The notes beneath the pieces are model-generated. The model did no database searches. It worked only from the letters and a program-made list of their open reading frames with translations, and had not been told where the DNA came from. A program made the translations under genes and the position numbers. Below, piece after piece: positions 9,470 through 18,802 of a DNA stretch of 64,000 bases; position 1 is the stretch's first letter, and every line of letters starts with the position of its first letter. Source of the stretch: Cannabis sativa (taxonomy: Eukaryota; Streptophyta; Magnoliopsida; Rosales; Cannabaceae); the NCBI RefSeq assembly GCF_029168945.1, contig NC_083602.1, positions 43,275,442-43,339,441 on the forward strand, in the 5' to 3' direction.

Positions 9470-10944
9470 TTACATAGTGTAAACCATTACTAGAATCATG
9501 GATGTCCTGATTGTGACCTTAAGAAAAGCTAGGTTTACATGTTTGATAGCTATTCTAAGTGATTTAGGGTGGATCATCCCATAATCATTAGATAAGAAAG
9601 TGTTTGTTTCAACAAATACTACTTTTCTAAGAAAATGAATAAGTTTGAAAACAAAGTAGCAAAATAGAGGAGATATTTTTTCTTGATTCCAAAAGTGTTC
9701 TATCATCTTATTCGAAATAAGATGGCCCCACCGCTTCGTTGTCTTGACACAATCGAAGAGGACAATACGATTTAGTGTTCTTAGACGTAAAGTCACGTAC
9801 TGTCGTTGTGGGAGAGTTTCAAGGAACTCACCCTATTATGACTTGGAAGACACTTGTGAGAAAAATCTATTGTTATTTTAAATAAGTAATGGATTGTCAG
9901 AATGAGACACTAAGAAGTAAAGCCAAGAGAACTATGGTTAAAACCATTCATATGGAGTCACCAAAAGTTTTCTATTACAAGGACAAGAAAAGGAATTTTT
10001 GAATATATGTCGATTCAATGGACTTAACAAAACATCCCGCTCCTAGTATTATAGGTTTGAGTTTATCTAAACCTATGGCTTCGTGGTATACCCGGTTATT
10101 TACTTACTCTAGTACAAGCAACTTACTTTAGTAAGATGCTGAAGCATTTTTCTAATGGCACTCTATAGAAGCTTCTCGACTTCTAGACATAGATTCTATT
10201 TATCTAAGGAAAAGTTTCAACTATTCCGTAAAAGATAAAAGCCAAAGAAAGAATTCCTTAGGATCAATAAGTGAGAGGTCTCAAATATGCTTTGTTATGC
10301 TTTAGACCGTACACTCCGTCGAGTGGGAATAATGAGTTGGTATGAGATTAATCCGTAAAAGCAACATTGGAAGACAATCAAGTAAATCTTAAGATCAAAA
10401 AGAGGAAACTATATGTTAGTCAATAAGTGGTTGTATTTAATACCACGTTAGACAACACCAAATCAGGTTTCAAGATTTGCCTTGGTTCTAGAAAGTCTAC
10501 TAATAAGATGGTGATTACTTTGGGGGTGGAGTAGTGATTTTGGAGAAGTTGTAAAAACCTATCCGAAGTCTCTAAGTCTACTAGAGAGACTGAATGTTAA
10601 AGTTGTAGGAAAGATGCTTATTCAGTCTATGGAAAGTTATATACAATTTTTGGCATTGTACCAACATTTATTAACTACTAGTGTTACTTCCTAACTAACA
10701 CAAAAGTAGTTGCTAAAAAGTAAAGAATCCAGTATCCTTAGAGGAGTAGACATATAGAGAGGAATTTCACAATATCAAGATTTTGTGATTAAGGAAATAT
10801 AATGGTGGAGAAAATTTTGTATTGAATACAACCTGTCAGATCCTATTACGGAGAGAATACTACATACTGCACTTGATCTGGATATCAAGGTGTTAAGATT
10901 ATTTGAAATGCACTATTCGTTTTATATTAGTGCAAGTGGGAGTT
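9470..10944 (+). pseudogene. copia pol relic (integrase C-term to RNase H)
   Basis: Degenerate 3' part of a copia pol, collinear with 20020-21421 of the complete element downstream. It begins in the integrase tail, with KKVFVSTNTTFL readable at 9594-9629, the spot where the complete copy has a stop. Reverse transcriptase and RNase H relics full of stops and shifts follow. The purine tract at 10931-10944 (TGCAAGTGGGAGTT) sits directly against the LTR and is the plus-strand primer site. The 5' half of this element is missing; the relic abuts the gypsy LTR fragment. Confidence 0.8.
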
Positions 10945-12812
10945 TGTTGGATTTTGTGCCCAAAATAAAACCCATTTCAATATAATCAGATTTACTAATT
11001 AATAAAGATCAGAAATCGCATTTTATGTTGCATGGTTCACATGATTTATTTCATGATTATGTTTAATGTATAAATTCTATTAAGTCCAGGACATATGTAT
11101 TTTTTCATGATTATAGTGTCGTCAGCACAGTGAAATATAATCATGATTATATGTTCAAAAGTTTAATTCCATGATTTGTCAGTTCACTGGATTTAGACTG
11201 GCATGATAATCAGTGATAGGTATACTTACACCTTGTATAAGTGTTATGTCCTTTCTTGGTCATTGGAAAAGTTTACTAGTATCGGATGTATGGAGTATAC
11301 ATTAGAAGGGACCGATATTGACCTTAGATAAGATATCATAAACTTACTGTTATATCTTTCTAAGTCAATATCAATGGTTGATCTTAGGTCTATGGATCTT
11401 AATCCTGACAAGGTTAGGATCGATCTCAAGAGTGTTATTTGTTTTCTTTGATTTGTTAGTTAAGCCTACCTTTTGGTCTGGGTGATACGTACATTTTGGG
11501 AAAATGATAGTACAATTGAGTGGGAACGCTAAACATAGATATGGAATCTATAGCTTCTATCTAGACATGGAAGTGAAACGATGATCTCCTTCGAGCTTGG
11601 CTGAATAGAGATAAATGATTGAGATCTCATTTCAGTAATTATATTAGTTTACTGAAATATCATTTATAGGTAGCTAAGTGTTTTAAGGATAAAATACATT
11701 GAAGGGTAGAACACTAGATTTGTCCCTATTCAGTGTAGATCATCTATAGAGGATCCTTGACTATAAGGATTGTAACAATGGATAATCATAATGTATCTAT
11801 ATCGTGTTACATATATAGTGTTCTATATAACTGAGAGTGTATTCAATTCCAAATCTATAGTGGAGCAAGGCGAAATTAATAAATTGAGAATTCACTTGGT
11901 GAATTCTAGATCTACTTATTGTAAGCTCAGTTACATAGGCCCATGGTCCCCTTACTAGATGGAGATACTACTGCTTGCAGACTCAGTTAATTGATTTTAG
12001 TTAATTAATCATACTTCTAAAATTAGACTATGTCTTATTTAAAAATTTTTACTAAGCAAGGGCTTAATTGTGAAAAAAAAGAGGTTTTGGGGTCAATTTG
12101 TTAATTAAGAGACTTTGCATGGTCTAATTAATAAATTACATAAATGACAATTTTATTTAGCAATTAATTATAATTATTAAATAAATAGTTTTGGCATTTA
12201 TAAGGTTGAATTGGAAAATATGGTATTATTGAAAAGAAGAATAAGTGGTTGAAATAAAGTGGCAAAAATCTAACTAGAAAGAGGTCCACTATCTTGTACG
12301 ACCAACTGTGATTTTTTGGCAAATATTTTTTTTTTAATCCATATAATTCAACCCTAAGCCCTAGCTGAAACACTATAAAAGGAACATGATACTCTCATCT
12401 CATCCACTTCACACTTTGTCAAATTAATGCCTTCAACCAAACTAGATGAGAGAGTTCCTTCCTCAGTGATTTCAAAACCTCCTTCATTGTTCTTCACTTA
12501 TTCAAACCCTTAGTGATGAGTGCCATGCCCACACATAACAAGTCAAGTACTCAATCATGGTGAGTAATACAGTGGTAACCAAACTCGAAGGAGAGAAAGA
12601 GATCTAGGTTCAGATCTTGATCTAATGCTCTACTACAGAAAGGAATCAAGGGCTAGAGATCTTGAACGAAAGGAGTCATTATATTCCACTTCAATCAATG
12701 TAAGGTTTTCTTAAACCCTTATGTGTTTATTTTTATTGTTTTAGAGAATTCATATTTAGAATGTTAATGACACATACTTGTTAGTAAATCTAGATCCTCG
12801 TAAAATATTCAT
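10945..12812 (+). mobile_element. copia LTR (3' LTR of truncated element)
   Basis: Starts TGTTGGATTTTGTGCCC directly after a PPT, so it is a 3' LTR. It is collinear with the other family LTRs, including the GATACGTACATTTTGGGAA block (11486-11504) and the CTATAAAAGG TATA region near 12373. Its last bases are degenerate (GATCCTCGTAAAATATTCAT instead of GATCCTGGTAAAATAATTTCCAACA), so the boundary with the next LTR is approximate. Confidence 0.85.
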
Positions 12813-13252
12813 ACTTGTGCCCTAAATAAAACCCATTTCTATATAATCAGATTTACTTAATAATAAAGATCAGAAATAACATTTTAGGATGCATGGTTCA
12901 CATGATTTATTTCATGATTATATACATATAATGTATGAATTCTATTTAAGTCCAGAACATATGAATTTGTTAATGATTATAGTGTTGTCAGGACAGTGGA
13001 ATATAATCATAATTATATGTTCGAAAGTTTATTCCCTGATTTGTCAGTTCACTGGATTTAGACTGGCATCATATAATCAGCGATACGTGTTCTTACACCT
13101 TGGATAAGTGTTATGTCTTTTCCAGGGCATTGGCAAAGTTTACTAGTATCGGATGTATGGAGTATACATCGGAATGGACCGATATTGAACTTTGATTAGA
13201 TATATTAAAATTTACTGTAATATCTATTCAATTCAATATCACCTGTTGATCC
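12813..13252 (+). mobile_element. split copia LTR, piece 1 of 3
   Basis: First 440 bp of a family LTR lacking its first few bases (it begins at TTGTGCCCTAAATAAAACCC). It ends at the GATCC (13248-13252) that was duplicated when the complete copia element inserted. The sequence resumes at 23315 with GATCCTAGATCAAATG, and again at 37895 after the gypsy element. It lies head-to-tail against the previous LTR with no internal region between, so it is a solo LTR or a product of unequal recombination. Confidence 0.85.
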
Positions 13253-15149
13253 TGTTGAGTTTTATGCCCTAAATAAAACTCATTTCAATATAATCAGATT
13301 TACTTATTAATATAGATCAGAAGTAACATTTAATGTTGTATGGTTCAAATGATTTATTTCATTATTATATGTACACAATGTATAAATTCATATGAAACCC
13401 TTTTCACATACCTGATCCTGTTTATTGTGCTATTAACACATTGGAAAGTAAACATGACTATGTGAATAAAGTTTCCTAGATTTATCAGACATAGGGTTTT
13501 ACTGATATGATAATCTACAACAGAGTTTACTTGCATTTGGAGAAGTGCTATGTTCTTTCCAGAGCATTGGTTAAAGTAAAGCTCAGGTTGGATGCATGGA
13601 GTATGCATCGGAAGGGACCGATATTGAACTTTGACTTAGATTTATTAAACTTACCATAATATCTATTCAAGTCAATATCGCCTAGTGGATCCTAGATCAA
13701 ATGATCTTAATCCTGTTACGATAAGGCTCAATCTCGAGAGGCTATTTGTGTTTTTTGATTTGTTAGTTAAGCCTACTTTTGGGTCAGGGTGATACGTACA
13801 TTTTGGGAACACGGTAGTGCAATTGAGTGGGAGCGCTAATATAAACATGGAATCTATGGCTTCTATCTGGCGAATAGTAAGTAAAGGATGATCTCCTTCG
13901 AGCTTGACCAAACGAAAATAAATGGTGGAGATCTCATTTCACATAAGCTGAAATATCATTTATACGGGGTTAAGTGTTTTAAGGATTAAATACATTGTAG
14001 GTGTCACTACGATAATCTAATCCCTTTACAAGTAGATCATTCATATAGAGGATCATTGATCAAATTAGGATTATAACAATGGATAACTAATGATGTGTCT
14101 ATATGGTGGAACATATAGAGCATTATATATACTGAGAGTGCAATTCTAAGTTCTATGCGTGGATTCAACGAAGAATTAATAAGTCAGTGAATTTTGGTAA
14201 TAAATTCTTGATCTGCTTATTGGAAGCTCGATTATATAGACCCATTGTCCCCCCACTAGTTGAGATAATATTGCTTGTAAGACTCATGTAATTGGTTTTG
14301 ATTAATCAATTATAATTCTCAAATTAGACTATGTCTATTTGTGAAATTTTCACTAAGTAAGGGCGAAATTGTAAAGAAAGAGTTTTAGGGGAATATTTGT
14401 TAATTATGATACTTTGTATGGTTCAATTAATAAATATGATAAATGACAATATTATTTAATAATTATTTATAGTTATTAAATAGTTAGAATTGGCATTTAA
14501 ATGGTTGAATTAGAAAATTGGCGTTTTTGAGAAAATCGTATGCGTAAAAGATAAAATCGTAAAATTGCAAAAAGTGAGGCCCGAATCCACATTGCATGGC
14601 CGGCCACTTTTGTAGGGTTTTCCCTCCTGATATTTTCATTATTTTAATGCCAAATTATTCAAAGCTAACCCTAGTGGAATTCTATAAATAGATAGTGAAG
14701 GCTTCAGGAAAATTACACTTTTCTTCTGACTTTTCATTCAGAAAAAACTGAGCCTCTCTCTCTCCCTATCTTTGGCCGACCACTCCCTCTCTCTCTTCCT
14801 CCTTGAGATTTCGAAATACTTAGTGTTAGAGTAGTGCGCACACTCAGCAAGTGATACCTCAATCATAGTGAGGAAGATCGTGAAGAAAGACTTTCTAGAA
14901 GTTAAGGAGTTTCAAAGACTAAAGAATCAAGAGAAAGAGATCCGTGTTCGTATATTGATAATGCTCGCTACCGAAAGGAATCAAGGGCTAGATATCGAAC
15001 AGAAGGAGTCATTATATTCCGTTGCACCCAATGTAAGGTTTACTAAACTTTATATGTGTTTATTTCATCATTTTTGAAAGTTCATATTTAGGGTGTTAAT
15101 CAACATACTTGTGAGTAGATCTAAGATCCTGGTAAAATAATTTCTAACA
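13253..15149 (+). mobile_element. 5' LTR of complete copia element
   Basis: TGTTGAGTTTTATGCCC...TTTCTAACA. The TATA box CTATAAATAG lies at about 14691-14700, some 450 bp before the LTR end. About 100 bp upstream are a GGCCCGAA site-II-like motif and the palindrome GGCCGGCC (about 14600). A CT-rich tract (CTCTCTCTCTCCC) follows the TATA region. Transcription should start near 14720-14730, giving an R-U5 of roughly 420 bp. Confidence 0.93.
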
Positions 15150-15151
15150 AC

Positions 15152-15169
15152 TGGCCTCAGAGCCATGGT
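15152..15169 (+). promoter_or_regulatory. primer binding site (initiator Met tRNA)
   Basis: TGGCCTCAGAGCCATGGT begins two bases after the LTR end. The canonical plant copia PBS is TGGTATCAGAGC, complementary to the 3' end of initiator methionine tRNA. Here positions 4-5 (TA) are CC; the rest matches and extends through GCCATGG. Confidence 0.85.
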
Positions 15170-15417
15170 AATTGATTTTCTTGAAAGAAATTTGGACTTT
15201 AAAACGATTGTTTGATGTTTTGGATGGTATCATGTTGTATTGTGTTATATGATGATTGATTGATGTTTGTAAATTTTCGTGAAAAATAATTGAATATTTG
15301 TTTCTAGAATTATTTTTATTGGATAGTATGGAAAAAATTAAGCAATTTACTTTTTTACAGAACTCAATTTCGATTTAATTTGAATTAGTTATGATTTTTT
15401 GAAGTTTAAAAAAAATC

Positions 15418-15540
15418 GGTTGAACAACAGAGCTCTCATACAAAGGCGTCGAAATCATGCGTATTTCCCCGCGCCGAGAAACCACGCCCAACAACTCCTA
15501 GGCGCGCGCGACAAGTATGCACAGATACCGTCCGTACAAA
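15418..15540 (+). other. GC-rich variable island in leader
   Basis: CpG-rich patch (CCCCGCGCCGAG, GGCGCGCGCGAC) in otherwise A/T sequence. Flanks are well conserved among family copies: GAATTAGTTATGATTTTTGAA before, and CCGTCCGTAC then TTTTTCTTCGATTTTTTATGC after. The island itself differs in length and sequence in every copy (36739-36840, 40301-40435, 53998-54050, 45829-45885, 61690-61750). Confidence 0.75.
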
Positions 15541-16635
15541 TTTCGCATTTTTTTTGTTTTTCTTCGATTTTTTATGCTATTTCATGGATTTAACTTCCGG
15601 TTTTTTGTGTAGTTCTGTATTTATACATTTACTATTCCAAATTCAATTCTAATTATCATAATTAATTTAGTTAATATGTTTTAAATTTAATTCATGATAT
15701 TAGTGTAATTTAAATTTGAAAAATAGTAAATATCTATCTTTTTTGCTTAATTATCTATCTTATTTTTAAATTTGATTATATCTTATCTTATTTTTAAATG
15801 TAAGGTGAGATATTAAATTTTTTAAATTTTATTCTTTTTAAATAATTTGACCTTATTTAAATTTAAAATAAGATAAAATCATGTAATTTTAAATAGATGG
15901 AAGATATTTTGCTAACTTTTAAATTTTATTATTTTATTTATTTAAATTACATTTAAAATCTGAAAAAAGATATTTATTTATCTTTTTTAATTTTTTTATG
16001 TAATTTTTATTTATAAAATAACATGAAATATTTAAAAGTAGTTAGCAAATTTTGAAATAATATTTAGGTTGGTTGAAACCTAATTTTTCAAAATTGTAGG
16101 TTTAATTTTAAATTTTTTTTTATTATTATTAATTTCGAAAATATTTAAATTTTATTTTATTTTATTATTTTTTGAAAATAAATTTTTGTTTAATTAATTT
16201 TTCGAAATTATTTATTTAAAATTAAATAAATCCTACATCCAACTATCTAGCTAACCTTGTTGCAGGAGTATGTGTTTTAGCTTGTTTGTAAGTTTTTAAA
16301 ACCTATTATTGCTTGATTGCAAAGAGCCATGGTTAACTTGTTGACAGATCCAATGATCTGATTTAAACTCATGGCTCCCTTGGTCAAGTAAATAATTTGT
16401 AACAGGTAATTTTCACAATCTTCTTTCATCTGTGTATGACCTAGCAACATGATAGGATCCATCCAAATTGTGTGCCTGTGTGAGCCTATGTGTTTAATTT
16501 CATTAGAGATGCTTATAGGTTGTTGTTGCTAAATAAAATATCATAGTTCTTGATAGATTTTATTTAAGCCCATTTAGTTTTTGGGCTTATTCAATTAATA
16601 ACAGTTCTTCATTTTAAGGTTAAATTCCTCTCTTT

Positions 16636-16729
16636 TGGGCCTTGTGTGAGAGTTGGGAGCCATAGTAGTGGGTACGACATACTGAACCCAGCACCCCCTC
16701 ACATGAACCACCCCAATTGTGAAGGCCCA
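16636..16729 (+). other. conserved nested-stem leader element
   Basis: About 94 bases able to fold as three nested helices: TGGGCCTT (16636-16643) with AAGGCCCA (16722-16729), TGTGAG (16645-16650) with CTCACA (16698-16703), and TGGGT (16669-16673) with ACCCA (16686-16690). The inner loop reads ACGACATACTGA. The block is nearly identical in the three other leaders that reach this point. I infer an RNA element such as a packaging or dimerisation signal; no such role is shown. Confidence 0.6.
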
Positions 16730-18344
16730 TTTTCCTGATTTGAATAACTGTACTAGGTTAATTAAATTAGTTTAACCTAATAAAATTGATTATCAACATA
16801 ATTAATTTCATTTATTTTGAAATTAATTTAAGAAAATGATAGTTTAAAGAATTTTATTCTAAGCTAAACTATATGTATTTTCTTGTATTTAATTAATTAT
16901 AACCATCTAGATTCTTTCTGAAGCTTAATTTAAATTTGTCATTAAATATTCCTATTTAAGTTGATATTTAGTTATTTCTAACTAATCAACTTAAATCTGA
17001 ATATCTTTTGGATTTAAAATTTCAAAATTAAGTTGAGAATTTTAGGTATTGGTTATTAAGATTCCTTAGATATTTTTTTTTTGGGTTGATATCTTTTCGA
17101 ATATTAACTTAAAATTGAATATTTTTAAATTAAGTGGTTACAACTTAATTTTTGATATTTAATTAGATTTAAATTTGAAAATATTTAAGTTCTATTTTTT
17201 TTTAATACAACTTAAATTAGATATTTTTTCAAATTTTGTTGAAAAGATACTTAGTCAAATAAGATATTTTCTAGATAGTTATTTCTAGACTACTTATTAT
17301 TTCTAATATTAAATAGGAAAATATTATACATTGTGAAATTAATTATTTAAATAATTAATTTTGGTACAATTTATTTTAAGTATATTTTTCCTAGTATTAA
17401 ACTAGAGATTAATAATTAAGCCTTCTCTACACTTAATTATTTATTTCTTGAATTTAATACATTTAATTAATTTGAAAATTAAATATCTAACTTGATTTTT
17501 ATCATGATACTTAAATATTTCTTTTTCATGACACTTAATTAATTAGAAAATTATTTTTAGTTGAAATTTATTTTTTCAACTAAATTTAAATAATTTTCAA
17601 AATATTTTTTTCTTATTTTATTAATCAAATTTCGAAATTGCACTTCTGAAATGCTGGAATTTCAAATTTTATTTGAAAAATAGATTAAAGTTGTAAATTA
17701 ATTATTTTAATTTTGGACCAACTTAAATCAATGATTTTTTAATTTAATGATTAATTAAAATAAATGAAGTAAAATATATTTTATTAGAAATTTAATTAAT
17801 TAGTCAAAGGAAAATCTAGATAGGTGATATTTTTGCTTGAAGTATTTTTCTAGTGTATTTAATTAAATAGAAAATTATATTTTTTGTTGTAAATTAATTA
17901 ATTTTGGGCCAACATTAAATTAGAATAATTTTTCTAGGATTTATTTTTTATTTTAACATGCATTTTCGAAAATTGTATCCTTGAATACTTTAATTTTTCG
18001 AAATGCAATATATATATTTATAGAAAATTAAATTTGAGTTCTAAATTAATTTTGTAACAACTTAAATTGAATATTTTTCTAAATATTTATTGGAAATTAT
18101 TACTAAGATGGAAATAATTCATGTTATTTTCATATCCATCTAAGTAAAATTTATAAATATTAAATTAAAATTTATATTTAGAATTTTTCATTCTAAATTG
18201 GAAATTTTTATTAAATAAATATATATTTAAAATAAATAGATTAAATAAAGAGAATCAAAGAAAATACAACTCTCTTTAAATAATGAGCTTTATCATTAAG
18301 ATATTCGATCTCCATTGTCGGTTTTACATCGCGTTTGTTTTAGT

Positions 18345-18660
18345 GAGTAATCCTCCCTAATGGAGGAACGTTCATTAGCAATTTCGTACCGTTTAATCTC
18401 GAAAGATAAGTTGTTTGTAAGTGTTTTATATGGTATGGATCACCCTAATGGTGGCGACCATATTTGACTTGCAAATTATGAAACAATGGTGGAAGCTCAT
18501 AAGATAGAATTGCCTTGACTCTCGCCTAAACGGGACAACGCTGAATTCCAATCTTGATCGAATAAAAGGTTGCTAGAATGTTTAACATTTCAGATGAGCT
18601 GACAACTCTATTCAATGGATGGTAGCTTTGACTCTCGCCTAAACGGGACACTGATATCAG
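18345..18660 (+). other. conserved pre-gag leader block
   Basis: Conserved stretch with AATCCTCCCTAATGGAGGAACG, TTTAATCTCGAAAGATAA and two copies of TTGACTCTCGCCTAAACGG spaced 113 bp (18515, 18628). It lies just upstream of the gag start in gag-carrying copies, so it is transcribed leader. CTCCCTAATGGAG can form a small hairpin. Confidence 0.6.
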
Positions 18661-18802
18661 TTTGTTGAAAACCTTGGAAATTATTTAGGATTGTATGTTT
18701 TAGTATTTTCACTTGTCATTCCTACTTGCTATATGTTTAATAATTTGTAAATTGTGTATGAATTTATATTGAACCATGTTATTTTCTGTTATTAAGTTGT
18801 AG

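Larger units (their letters stand above)
15170..18802 (+). other. long AT-rich copia leader
   Basis: A non-coding leader of about 3.6 kb between the PBS and the place where gag starts in related copies. It is mostly A/T with many TTTAAATT-type runs and no coding signal. It contains a GC-rich variable island (15418-15540), a strongly conserved stem-rich block (16636-16729) and a block upstream of gag with two copies of TTGACTCTCGCCTAAACGG (18515 and 18628). At about 18803 homology with the gag-carrying copies stops and pol-relic sequence begins. Confidence 0.85.

Noticed and set aside
9594..9629. Idea that the copia internal regions are wholly non-coding (LARD-like)
   Set aside because: Short but clear integrase, RT and RNase H motifs in the right order show a decayed pol.
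13354..13608. 84-codon ORF MHTPCIQPELYFNQCSG... repeated at 21523 and in part at 59261
   Set aside because: Also just LTR sequence read antisense. The same-length ORF in two LTRs of one element is expected and not evidence of selection.
13672..13911. Recurrent 68-80 codon antisense ORF in LTRs (MVKLEGDHPLLTIRQ...; also near 32224, 47368, 55542)
   Set aside because: It recurs because the LTRs are copies of one another. The C-terminus differs by frameshift in each copy and no domain is recognisable, so a protein is not supported.
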